Made by a program: the position numbers and the translations under genes. This document shows positions 51,209 through 62,331 of a stretch of 64,000 nucleotides of DNA, in pieces (the stretch's first letter is position 1; each line of letters opens with the position of its first letter). The notes beneath the pieces are model-generated. The model was not told the origin of the DNA. It did no database searches and worked only from the letters and a program-made list of their open reading frames with translations. Source of the DNA: Nematostella vectensis. Lineage: Eukaryota > Cnidaria > Anthozoa > Actiniaria > Edwardsiidae. The stretch lies in assembly GCF_932526225.1 (NCBI RefSeq), contig NC_064047.1, forward strand, positions 1,054,001-1,118,000, written 5' to 3'.

Positions 51209-52025
51209 GACGAGAAGCGAACTGCAAGCCAGATATCCTTAGAAAGTGGCTTGATTCCTATGATTTTGGGCAAAGAATGGGGTCCGACATTACAATTATG
51301 TAAAACAAATACGTTGCGTGTACATTTTGTTCAATGAATTTTGAAACACGTGTCTGTTTGTGGCGCTACGCTAAAACTTATATTGGAATCTTTCATTTAT
51401 AGTAAAATAGGTCAACCATAGAGTAGTTTTAAATTATGCCCTTTTAAGTTGTACTTCTTGTGATTTGAAAGTGTTTTTCTACTCACACCCTCTTACAGGT
51501 CTAGCCGTTGTTCCCTGCGGTTTTGTTTAGAAAACAGTCCGGAGGTTACAGTGTTTTGCTAGCACTAAAAGTTTCTATTAAAAGCAATGCACTATATGTT
51601 TCCTGTAAAGAAAAGCTCCATTAACAAGAATATAATAAGGTTTTAGCTCATTAGTCACCGGCAATTACCATATTCCATGTTTAGACCTGTGTTCTTTCAA
51701 AATAACTACAGTATTCCAAAATTCTGCCCTTTCTGAGATAAAATTTGTGCAATCTCAAAGTCGTGGATTATTGTCTGAAAAAAGCTCTTTGGAATTCTTG
51801 TCATTCTTACAATACAGCACACAAGCAACTGTGATTTATAATGTTTCAAAATACCAGGAGTGATTTAGTGGAATACTTTTAGCCATATGTCCTGAGAGAA
51901 TAGGTATTTTTATTGTGAAAGTATTTAATATTTCTATGCTGGACCGCATTTGCTCATCAAATTTAGGACTTTACTAAAATTGCATGTTGCCATATTTACC
52001 CCAGTCTAAACAACTAAATTTGAGG

Positions 52026-52031
52026 AATAAA
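52026..52031 (+). terminator. Poly(A) signal, CLIC gene (proximal)
   Basis: AATAAA 818 bp after the CLIC stop. A second perfect hexamer lies at 52164-52169. Either or both may end a long AT-rich 3' UTR. Confidence 0.45.
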
Positions 52032-52163
52032 AAGTTTATTGCAGCTTCTATATTATGTGTTTGTCTTCAGTCCAGCAATGAAACCTATATATCCTAAGTT
52101 ATACTTACATTAACTGTGGTAAACCATAAAGATTCCGAATACCTGTAGAATATGTTTGTGATG

Positions 52164-52169
52164 AATAAA
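52164..52169 (+). terminator. Poly(A) signal, CLIC gene (distal)
   Basis: AATAAA in GATGAATAAAGTAATAT, 138 bp after the proximal signal. Confidence 0.4.
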
Positions 52170-53193
52170 GTAATATATAGTTCATTATTAAAACATGGGG
52201 TGTTTGTTATTCAATGGTATGTACCTAGGAATGGCATGCCTTTCATATCTGACACTAAATTTGACACATATAATAACAAAAGCAAACCTAGAAGATGACA
52301 CATATTTAATTGAATTTTTAGGATAAGTTCCACCCCAAGTCCAAACATTAAATTATATTTCTTTGATTTTTGTAAAATCATGAATGGTTATCATATGCGT
52401 TTTCATTAAACTCTGCTATGGTCCCCTAAAAATGCTAGAAAAATAGCAGCTACAAGACACCTTTTTCTCCTTTCTGTGATAGATACTCTCATGTAATATG
52501 TAATCTAATGAATGCTTTGTTCTTGTGCGAGTTACAGGGGTGGTGGAGTGGTCCCATAAGGGGGGGGGGGGGAGGGTGAAAGTTTGGGGGAGGGGCTTGT
52601 AGTGGTTTCAGGGGGGAGGGGTGGGTAGGTGGTTACAAATTCGTAAGTGCTATTTATAAGAATTCTAGGGATAACCTAGGTTTTTATTATCCAATACCAC
52701 ATTGAATTTGGCATAAACAAAGCAGAACTTATTATTATTTTTTGTCATTTAGAGTGTATGAAAATATGCTTCACAGATCCAGCCCTTCCCACTTGAAAAT
52801 ATGATGGATACAAGTGTTCTATTATCTATGAAAATCTTTGATAACAGATGATAACAGGCAATTCCTGGATTACTAATTGGATTATTGTTTTCATTCCAGC
52901 AGGCACGTACCAAGGATTGGCTTGGGGGGGGGGGGGGGGGGGGCACACTCTGGGTGTCATTTGGAATAAAAGCATAGTATTTGAAGATTCTTTCATTCCT
53001 TACTTTTTGGCCGCCAAGGATGGGTGCACACACCTCAGTGTACACGTCTGTTTAGTCCCTCTTCCCTCCCCCCACTCAAAATGCTTTCTGTGGCATTTCC
53101 CCTTTCATCAAATTAAGCTAGATGTATAATATTGCAAGAAAGGGAGTGTTTGTTGTTATTATTTGCAGCACTCGGGGTTTTTTTTGGATTGAT
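52170..53193. other. Spacer downstream of the CLIC gene
   Basis: No gene was seen. It contains poly(G) tracts near 52560-52575 and 52925-52943; the second follows GCACGTACCAAGGATTGGCT, which looks like the end of a dispersed repeat. Confidence 0.4.
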
Positions 53194-53339
53194 CAGGGCC
53201 GTAGCAGGGGGTGGAGAAGAAAATGACCAGTAGGGGCGTGGCTGTGCCCCCAATATTTCAAAATGTTTCTGTACTGTGCCCATCCCTCCCCCCCCCCCTT
53301 TAAAAAAATATATACATTTCTAGGCCTGCTACGGCCCTG
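53194..53339. mobile_element. Short inverted-end repeat (second family copy)
   Basis: The ends CAGGGCCGTAGCAGG and CCTGCTACGGCCCTG are perfect inverse matches of 15 bp. The interior AAATGACCAG and GGGCGTGGCTGTGCCCCC match the MBTPS2 intron 1 copy (39483-39616) in the opposite orientation. Confidence 0.75.
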
Positions 53340-53583
53340 TTGATGCATCACAGACAATGGGAATCCAAACAATACAATGAGATGACCCAGCCTATCCTGT
53401 TAGGCCTTACAAGCGGGTTTCTACACTTCATCACCACCAGTCCAGGTTTTGTTTTACCAGGAAGCAGGGTGGAAAAAGTAGTTTCATGATAAGTAATTAA
53501 AAGAAATGTATAATGGGTAAATTAAAATTTATTTACCCCCTAGTAAGGAGTGCATTTGAAACTCAGTGGCTGATGAAAAAGTA

Positions 53584-53696
53584 CCCTGGGTACCAGAGCC
53601 TCTAGACTTCTCTCGTCCAGTGATGGCGCTCAGCCAAAATGCTTGGCTGAGTGTCACTGGGCGAGACTATTGTCTGGAGGCTCTGGTACCCATGGT
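53584..53696. mobile_element. ~113-bp foldback MITE
   Basis: The arm starting GGGTACCAGAGCCTC (53588 on) is inverted at its far end (GAGGCTCTGGTACCC to 53692). Pairing continues inward through CTCGTCCAGTGATGGCGCTC and its partner up to a short AAATGC loop, so nearly the whole element is a hairpin with scattered mismatches. Confidence 0.8.
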
Positions 53697-53718
53697 AATG
53701 AAAATGTTAAGTCGACCT

Positions 53719-53960
53719 CATTTTATTTTATTTTATTTTATTATTTTATTTAATTTAATTTTATTTTATTTTATTTTATTTTATTATTTTATTTTATTTT
53801 ATTTTATTTTATTTTATTTTATTTTATTTTATTTTATTTTATTTTATTTTATTTTATTTTATTTTATTTTATTTTATTTTATTTTATTTTATTTTATTTT
53901 ATTTTATTTTATTTTATTTTATTTTATTTTATTTTATTTTATTTTATTTTATTTTATTTT
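53719..53960 (+). repeat. (ATTTT)n pentanucleotide microsatellite
   Basis: About 240 bp of ATTTT repeats with a few interruptions in the first 70 bp. The array is open in one frame and yields a spurious FILFY-repeat polypeptide. Confidence 0.97.
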
Positions 53961-54281
53961 GAGGCTTCCTCGACACTTATATATAAAGAAATACAACAAA
54001 ATACATTAAAAAAAAAAAAGACAAGAATAAGTGTAGAGCAGAGAGGGAAAGGCGAATGGACACGATTTCCCGGCGAGGACTGCCCCGCAAACCATTATAA
54101 ATCATAGAGTTGCTTTGCTTTCGTGCGTCCCACACCAAGTTTCCTTAGAAATGCAAAATGCCCCCTGTCTTTAATTTCCCGCTGATCTTGTCAAATTTCT
54201 TAACATGTTACCTGTTCGGAACACGTGAAAATCACGCACTGATAACCACAAGACGCGCGGTAAAGACTGGACTCCATTACC

Positions 54282-54295
54282 GTTACTACAGTAAC
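54282..54295 (+). promoter_or_regulatory. RFX X-box upstream of PPIL6
   Basis: GTTACT-AC-AGTAAC is a perfect inverted repeat with a 2-base spacer and fits the X-box pattern GTNRCY-N2-RGYNAC. It ends 36 bp before the PPIL6 ATG, a typical position for RFX sites that drive ciliary genes. Binding is inferred from sequence. Confidence 0.7.
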
Positions 54296-54331
54296 GAGTC
54301 CAAATTCCATTTCACTGGCACAACATTCAAA

Positions 54332-57300
54332 ATGGCGGACAAACATGAAGTGTCAGTTGTGGGTCTGCTAAAGGACGTGGATTTCCACATAGCGAAGGGG
54401 GCAGTCTTGGTAATATTCTACATGTTTGTTTGTCGCTATATACTTTAGGAAAATTTATTTTTATCTTGGTTTTTGTTGTTTTGTTTTGTAGCAATTGCGT
54501 CAGAAAGAGCCGGACTCTTTTTACGATCCAAATGTCCTCGGACTTCTGGAGTGTGATTGGGTCTCTTTCATTCAAGGAAAGAAAAAGGTACGAACATCAA
54601 TTAGGCATCAAACGTGCTGCCTGTTTAATTCATCATAGATTTGGAAAATCATTTTTGTTATGTTTTGAAGCTAGGAGCCTTGAAAATAAGTTTAAAAAAA
54701 AAACAATCGGTGTTATTAAAATGTCTACACAAAGAATTTCTACATTTGAAACTAGTTAAAGTTTAGTCATATGTAGGTTATATTTTCTATTTGCAGTGGT
54801 ACTAATGTTTTAAATAAGTTTTGAACACAACCTTTTAATTGTTACAGTATGTGCCTGGTGCACACTTTCTTAATATATAATTGTATTTCTGTATTTCTAT
54901 AAATTTGAAATGGTTTACTTTATATTATGTAGACACATTAATTTGAGCTGTTTTGGAATAATTTTTAAGGAACTGTCAAGGGCTGTTATTAAAATGGAGA
55001 TACGATCCCTTTCTTTAACATTATCCTCTTCCTGGTGTAAGACCAAAATATGAAAATTTTGATAATTAACAGTGCACCAAGTAGTTGACTCACACAACAT
55101 TTTTTATTTTTCCTATAATAAGTGACCACACTCACCTCTCGAAATTACGGACACCTCACATCTGTACTGTAATTTAGGCTCTATTAAAGCCATATAACAA
55201 TGAAAGATTGAAGTCATCTTCTTCACATGTCAGTCTTTGTATTTAGTTTTTATTTAGGATCACACTTCTGTCTGTTATAAGGAGGTGTCCAAAATAGCGG
55301 GGGTGTTCTTAAGGCAAGGGTTTTAAAAGTAACAATGTCAGTGATCCAATACTGTTTTAGCATCATTCTGCTTCTTTTTGTGGGTAAATTCATTATTGAA
55401 ACATGATAGTCTATACCAAAGACTTGATTATATGAAACAAGACTGCCTGCAATGATGTACATTTCCTAAAACTCCAATATTCCTAAGATCATGCCATGAT
55501 TACTTTCACCAATTATGTAGCCAAAACTGAGACTGTTCTGCTGTAATTCTAGAAACAATGTTATGCAATTTGTGATTAATCTATTTGTAGAACATGAACC
55601 CCAACTGTGATGTATGTATTTTGTTTATAACATGATGTGTGTATTTGTACCAAGAACATAAAGCAGAAAAAATGGTCACTAGGTTATGACCAAATATAAC
55701 CCAAACCTAGAGAGAAGTAATAGAAGTATTGGAAAGAGCACTTATCTCATGCTAAAATCAAATCAGACTTCTGGTTTTCATGCTCATAGCCTGATAAGTA
55801 GTGTGACCTTTCTTGACCCTTGTTTCCTTCTTGTAGGAGATCAAGGGAGAGATGTGGGGATTTGAGGAGAGTGTGCTGGTATTCATTGATGGACAACCCA
55901 TAGGGGGGAAAGAAGATTTTCTAAAATGGGCTCAGGAGAGTTTCAACTTTCAGGATTTCAGGTAACAGTAAATGAGTTCTAAATACAGTAAGGGTACAAT
56001 GACTTTATTTTGACTATTATATGGTTTGTAAGGGAAATTTAGTAGTTTGTTAGGGGGCAGTTCTAATTACAGTAAGGGTATATATGATTTTTTTTTATTA
56101 TTATACATGGTTTGTAAGGGAAATTTAGTAGTTTGTTAGTGGGCATTTTAGTTTGCCATGAAGCATAGAAAACATTATTTATTATCAAAGATCTATGATT
56201 ACCACATCTCTTGTTGATTTTGTAATTGTAAATGTATTGGGTATTAAATGCCTGATTTGATTGCCACACATTTTTTAAATAAAGTTTTTGTACAGATAAA
56301 TGTTTTTTTTAAGATGAGTAGCATAGCCATCAACCTCGTTTTAGCAATACAGGCAGCTAATGCGAGAGAATACAGTAAATGTATGGATATTTTAAAAAGA
56401 AAATTAGGTTTGCAAGAAAAGGTTCAAAATCTTTAGACTCCAGCCTAATGTTGGACAGATGACAGCTATGGAGTAGTGATTACATCAGGATTACCAGATA
56501 TGGTTGGAGCCAATCCTGGGGAACTAGATATCATTATGCTATGGTTGCAAAGGCCAAGCGACGCTATGCAGAGAATATGGTGTAATGCTATGGCTGCAAA
56601 AGGTCTAGTGAGGCTATGCAGAGAGTACGGTGTAATGCTATGGTTGCAAAAGGCCAAGCGAGGCTATGCAGAGGGTATGTTGTAATGCTATGTTGCAAAA
56701 GGCCAAACAAGGCTATGCAGAGAGTATGGTGTAATGCTATGGTTGCAAAAGGCCAAGCGAGGCTATGCAGAGAGTATGATGTAATGCCACTGTATGGTTG
56801 CAAAAGGCCAAACGAGGCTATGCAGAAAAAACGGTGTAATGCTATGGTTGCAAAAGGCCAAACAAGGCTATGCAGAGAGTATGGTGTAATGCTATGTTGC
56901 AAAAGGCCAAACAAGGCTATGCAGAGAGAATGGTGTAATGCTATGGTTGCAAAAGGCCAAGCGAGGCTATGCAGAGAGTATGATGTAATGCTATGTTGCA
57001 GAAGGCCAAGCGAGGCTATGCAGAGAGTATGGTGTAATGCTATGGTTGCAAAAGGCCAAGCGAGGCTATGCAGAGAGTATGGTGTAATGCTATGATGCAA
57101 AAGGCCAAGCGAGGCTATGCAGAGAGTATGATGTAATGCTATGTTGAAAAAGGCCAAGTGAGGCTATGCAGAGAGTATGGTGTAATGCTATGGTTGCAAA
57201 AGGCCAAGCGAGGCTATGCAGAGAGTATGATGTAATGCCACTGTATGGTTGCAAAAGGCCAAGCGAGGCTATGCAGAGAAAACGGTGTAATGCTATGGTT

Positions 57301-60213
57301 GCAAAAGGCCAAACAAGGCTATGCAGAGAGTATGGTGTAATGCTATGTTGCAAAAGGCCAAACAAGGCTATGTAGAGAGAATGGTGTAATGCTATGGTTG
57401 CAAAAGGCCAAGCGAGGCTATGCAGAGAGTATGATGTAATGCTATGTTGCAAAAGGCCAAGCGAGGCTATGCAGAGAGTATGGTGTAATGCTATGGTTGC
57501 AAAAGGCCAAGCGAGGCTATGCAGAGAGTATGATGTAATGCTATGATGCAAAAGGCCAAGCGAGGCTATGCAGAGAGTATGATGTAATGCTATGTTGCAA
57601 AAGGCCAAGTGAGGCTATGCAGAGAGTATGGTGTAATGCTATGTTGCAAAAGGCCAAGCGAGGCTATGCAGATAGTATGGTGTAATGCTATGGTTGAAAA
57701 AGGCCAAACAAGGCTATGCAGAGAGTATGGTGTAATGCTATGTTGCAAAAGGCCAAGCAAGGCTATGCAGATAGTATGGCGTAATGCTATGGTTGAAAAA
57801 GGCCAAACAAGGCTATGCAGAGAGTATGGTGTAATGCTATGTTGCAAAAGGCCAAGCGAGGCTATGCAGAAAAAATGGTGTAATGCTTTGTTGCAAAAGG
57901 CCAAGCGAGGCTATGCAGAGAGTATGGTGTAATGCTATGTTGCAAAAGGCCAAGCGAGGCTATGCAGAGAGTATGGTGTATTGATATGGTTAAAAAATGC
58001 CAAGCGAGGCTATGCAGAGAGTATGGTGTAATGCTATGGTTGAAAAAGGCCAAACAAGGCTATGCAGAGAGTATGGTGTAATGCTATGGTTGAAAAAGGC
58101 CAAACGAGGCTATGCAGAGAGTATGGTGTAATGCTATGGTTGAAAAAGGCCAAACAAGGCTATGCAGAGAGTATGGTGTAATGCTAGAGGCCAAGTGAGG
58201 CTATGCAGAGAATACAGTGTAAACCCCCAAATCCAAATCCAAAACGAAATTTACTGTTTCTTTCCCTATTTTTTCTTTAGATCCCTCCCTCTATGGTATG
58301 CTATGGCAAAGGCAAGTTACAAGGATCATTTATTGAGTTTAAAGGTTGGTGAAAGCCCCATCCATTACCATCCTTGATGCATGTGCACTAAAACCACTCC
58401 ATCCTTACCATGGTCTTCTTGGTCTTACATCTTATTAGATTTTTAAGGAAATTTCAAATAATTATGGTAGCCCTGTAATGCAGTAATGTAGGTCCTACTG
58501 TATAGAGTCATACCACTAAAGCTTTTAAGCTCAAGGCCATTTGTACTTCTTGATCATGAGATTAAAATCATTGGGGAATGTCTTTTTGGATAAGGACATT
58601 AAACCAAAGGGTCTTTCTCTCACCGTACCTCATAACCTGTATCAGGCTTCTGGCCTGTGGTACCATTTTCACTAACTCACACTAATGATTGTAAACTATG
58701 TGGAGCAGTCCGTATCTACACACTGACGAGTACAGTCAGGACCATCTCTCCATGTTTGCACTATACTACATATGCTCAACATTTCTTTTTTTCTTTTCCT
58801 TCCATTCCCTGATCTGAGCTTTTGTTTAAATCCATAATCTGAACTTTTTATTCCCATTTTGATTTTTTTTTCCTTCAAAGCATGAGTTTGTCTACTTTGA
58901 CATAGCTGTTGGAGCAAAAAGTATTGGAAGACTTATTATAGAGGTGGGTAAACATAGACCACATCATCCTTCTCTGGACTCTCTAACTTCTTTTCATATT
59001 TGGGGTTTAAGCAACTGCAATGGCAGGAAAAAGGGACCCAAAAAATGCCTTTATGCTTAAATATATCAGACAGAATCCATTTCAGTGCATTTTATGTCAG
59101 CATCTTTGAATTTTCAATCGCTTTCTTTTGTCTGCATTTACTTTACTGTCTTGGGTGCTTAAAGTCCCATAATTTTGTGTTTTTGAAGCCTTAATTGTGC
59201 AAGCTTATCTTATGCGAGGGTATATGTCTAAAATATTTTCTCTCTACTCTCCCACTGAAATTAGTAAAATTCATATGTTATTGCCTTGACCCTGTGAAAG
59301 AAAAATAGAAAACAATTATATTTTTCAGGTTAATTTTGAGCATTTGCCTACAATTAATGTAAAGCAATTTTAATTGAAAAAAAGTTATTTTTCATCTATA
59401 CTCGGACTTTCTGCCTTGAAATTATGGAAAGCTAAATAAAAAAGGGTTATTTGTTCAGCAGTCTGATAATGTGCCTCAAAGTTGAAATTACTGTACAGGC
59501 CTAGAGTGACATAACCTTCACTCCCAAGCACTGGAGACTCACGCCCGTGCCTGTCTCCCCAGGGGGGTGCAGGGGGTGCAAATGCACCCCCCACAACGGC
59601 CGAAAGTCCACTTTTGGTTCTCAATAGACTTGCTATTTGTAGACAAAACTCAAAATCATAAGCTAGATTACTCCAAATCCTACAATAAATGTCCCGTGGA
59701 GATACTGCAAAGGCAAAAATAAAATCCATTTTTGTTCTTTCGGAGTTGTTTAAATTTAAGAAAACTACCTCCCTCCCTCCCTCCTCCCCCCTCCCCCAGA
59801 CAAATTAGGTCCACTTTCTCAGATTTTGCACCCCCCAAGAAAAATCCTGACTACAAGCCTGAGACTCGTGCATATTTGAGAGTGGCTCTAGAGTATCGAC
59901 TCATGAAATATTCATAACCTTGAGTTTGTTGGCGAGTGAGATTTAGGTGTTCTCTGAAGTAAACTCAGAAACATTGACCAAATTTTTTTGCTAGCTCACA
60001 AACTTTAGCAAAATGCCTTGAATTTATAAACGAACAGGTTCTTTTCTTTATTCCAGCTATATTCTGACCGTCTGCCTAGGACTTGTGGAAACTTCAAATC
60101 TCTGATAGCGGGTAACCTTGAGGAGAGTGAGCGCCATGATCCACCATTAAAACTAAGATATAAAGACTCTATCCTGCATAGGATAGTGCCCAATGGCTGG
60201 ATACAGGGCGGAG
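54332..60213 (+). CDS. PPIL6: Peptidyl-prolyl isomerase-like 6, first six exons (3' end missing)
   Basis: Cyclophilin-family protein associated with motile cilia. Exons: 54332-54409, 54492-54587, 55837-55961, 58281-58344, 58881-58943, 60057-60213, with phases that all fit. The N-terminal part (exons 1-3, starting MADKHEVSVVGLLKDVDFHI) is the PPIL6-specific region; its VLVFIDGQPIGGKEDF block resembles the end of a glutaredoxin fold, but no CxxC is present. The cyclophilin domain starts with HEFVYFDIAVGAKSIGRLII and continues with LPRTCGNF and ILHRIVPNGWIQGG, keeping the catalytic Arg of the FHRI motif and the Gln of QGG. The next exon, expected to begin with the D of QGGD, is not found before 64000. 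Exon 6 ends in phase 1 at a GTCAGT donor that, together with the last 53 exon bases, is repeated 20 more times downstream. Reading past the donor meets TAA within three codons. Confidence 0.92.
56314..56436 (+). other. Small open frame in PPIL6 intron 3
   Basis: A 40-codon ATG frame directly after a TTTTTTTTAAG acceptor-like tract reads MSSIAINLVLAIQAANAREY, then a short Lys-rich helix, and ends at TAG. Joined to PPIL6 exon 3 it would be out of frame and stop at once, so it is not a PPIL6 alternative exon. It may be a gene fragment or chance; I do not recognise it. Confidence 0.25.
56533..58222 (+). repeat. ~50-bp minisatellite in PPIL6 intron 3
   Basis: About 34 tandem units with core AAAAGGCCAAGCGAGGCTAT then GCAGAGAGTATGGTGTAATG. 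Units are 49 bp (GCTATGTTGC) or 50 bp (GCTATGGTTGC), with two 55-bp units containing GCCACTGTATGG near 56787 and 57238. The segments around these two units form a longer repeat of about 450 bp. Long open frames on both strands follow from the period and are not genes. Confidence 0.95.
58480..58700. other. Possible SINE/LINE 3'-tail remnant in PPIL6 intron 4
   Basis: Contains GGATAAGGACATTAAACCAA followed by AGGGTCT. A GGA-GGACNTTAAACC-GGTC block of this kind is familiar from the 3' part of animal SINEs and CR1/L2-type LINEs. No tRNA-like head was identified, so this is only suggestive. Confidence 0.25.
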
Positions 60214-61676
60214 GTCAGTAATGTATAGGTCTATAGAGACTCTATCCTGCATAGGATAGTGCCCAATGGCTGGATACAGGGTGGAGGTCAGTAATGTATA
60301 GGTCTATAAAGACTCTATCCTGCATAGGATAGTGCCCAATGGCTGGATACAGGGCGGAGGTCAGTAATGTATAGGTCTATAGAGACTCTATCCTGAATAG
60401 GATAGTGCCCAATGGCTGGATACAGGGTGGAGGTCAGTAATGTATAGGTCTATAGAGACTCTATCCTGCATAGGATAGTGTCCAATGGCTGGATACAGGG
60501 TGGAGGTCAGTAATGTATAGGTCTATAGAGACTCTATCCTGCATAGGATAGTGTCCAATGGCTGGATACAGGGCGGAGGTCAGTAATGTATAGTTCTATA
60601 GAGACTCTACCCTGCATAGGATAGTGTCCAATGGCTGGATACAGGGCGGAGGTCAGTAATGTATAGTTCTATAGAGACTCTATCCTGCATAGGATAGTGT
60701 CCAATGGCTGGATACAGGGTGGAGGTCAGTAATGTATAGGTCTATAGAGACTCTACCCTGCATGGGATAGTGCCTAATGGCTGGATACAGGGCGGAGGTC
60801 AGTAATGTATAGTTCTATAGAGACTCTACCCTGCATAGGATAGTGTCCAATGGCTGGATACAGGGTGGAGGTCAGTAATGTATAGGTCTATAGAGACTCT
60901 ACCCTGCATAGGATAGTGCCCAATGGCTGGATACAGGGTGGAGGTCAGTAATGTATAGGTCTATAGAGACTCTATCCTGCATAGGATAGTGTCCAATGGC
61001 TGGATACAGGGCGGAGGTCAGTAATGTATAGTTCTATAGAGACTCTATCCTGCATAGGATAGTGCCCAATGGCTGGATACAGGGTGGAGGTCAGTAATGT
61101 ATAGGTCTATAAAGACTCTATCCTGCATGGGATAGTGCCCAATGGCTGGATACAGGGCGGAGGTCAGTAATGTATAGTTCTATAGAGACTCTATCCTGCA
61201 TAGGATAGTGTCCAATGGCTGGATACAGGGTGGAGGTCAGTAATGTATAGGTCTATAAAGACTCTATCCTGCATAGGATAGTGTCCAATGGCTGGATACA
61301 GGGTGGAGGTCAGTAATGTATAGGTCTATAGAGACTCTACCCTGCATGGGATAGTGTCCAATGGCTGGATACAGGGCGGAGGTCAGTAATGTATAGGTCT
61401 ATAAAGACTCTACCCTGCATAGGATAGTGCCCAATGGCTGGATACAGGGTGGAGGTCAGTAATGTATAGGTCTATAAAGACTCTATCCTGCATAGGATAG
61501 TGTCCAATGGCTGGATACAGGGTGGAGGTCAGTAATGTATAGGTCTATAGAGACTCTATCCTGCATGGGATAGTGCCCAATGGCTGGATACGGGGCGGAG
61601 GTCAGTAATGTATAGGTCTATAAAGACTCTACCCTGCATAGGATAGTGCCCAATGGCTGGATACAGGGCGGAGGTC
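60160..61676 (+). repeat. 73-bp minisatellite derived from PPIL6 exon 6 and its splice donor
   Basis: Twenty-one units start at exactly 60160 + 73n (the last at 61620). Each unit holds the end of exon 6 (GACTCTAYCCTGCATRGGAT to GGNGGAG, coding IVPNGWIQGG), the donor GTCAGT and about 14 intronic bases (AATGTATAGG). The first unit is the exon end itself. Twenty units keep GTCAGT; the last has GTCTGT. Variation is at a few fixed sites: TATCC/TACCC, CATAGG/CATGGG, GTGCCC/GTGTCC, GGGCGG/GGGTGG. Some of these would change the protein, so the extra copies do not look protein-constrained. Each extra unit also begins with a TATAG acceptor-like dinucleotide context. Confidence 0.97.
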
Positions 61677-61800
61677 TGTAAAGTGTATTCTACAAACAGT
61701 ATTGGTAACACTGTGATTTATTTCCAGGGAGGTACTTAGCTATGTATGGATGCAGGGTGCTGACAAAGCCCAAAATCTGAGCAGGGGTCAAAACGTTTTT

Positions 61801-61956
61801 CACCACTGGTGAAAACCACTGGTGACAACCACTTGTAAAAACCACTCGTGACAACCACTGGTGACAACCACTCGTGACAACCACTCGTGACAACCACTCG
61901 TGACAACCACTCACGACAACCACTCGTGACAAACACTCGTGACAAAACCTCTCGTG
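61801..61956 (+). repeat. 13-bp minisatellite
   Basis: About twelve units of GTGACAACCACTC with variants (CACTGGTGA, CACTTGTAA, CACTCACGA). It begins 125 bp after the PPIL6-derived array, in the same presumed intron. Confidence 0.9.
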
Positions 61957-62331
61957 TGACGGCTACTATTTGAAGACCGTTCGTGACAATCGCTTATTAA
62001 AACAAACGTAAAATTTAACTCATTACTTTAGCACTATAAAAAATAGCGTAATTATTAATTTGCTTCATTGTTTAACAATTATAAGTTTGTTGTCGGCATT
62101 TATCAGCAGCTTAAACTTTTCGAAGCAGGAAAGAAATGTCATACCATAACATGAAAAGTATCTGTGTAATTAAATCCTTAGATCAAATCCTTATACGCAA
62201 CTTCGTGTTCAATTCTATATTATGAGAAACATGAAAGTAATAATAAGTTTAATTCAACCTCTCGAAGTATATACTAGATTACAGGTGAGTCAGAGATACA
62301 AGTAAGCACTACAACAAAGTACAATTAATTT

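Noticed and set aside
53566-54009. 147-codon frame rich in FILFY
   Set aside because: It is translation of the ATTTT microsatellite plus part of a foldback MITE.
56588-58053. Open frames of up to 189 codons on both strands (ALHHTLCIASLGLL...)
   Set aside because: They are shadows of the 50-bp minisatellite in PPIL6 intron 3.
61690-61945. Minus-strand frames of 69-80 codons (SRVVVTSGCHEWLS...)
   Set aside because: They are products of the 13-bp minisatellite.
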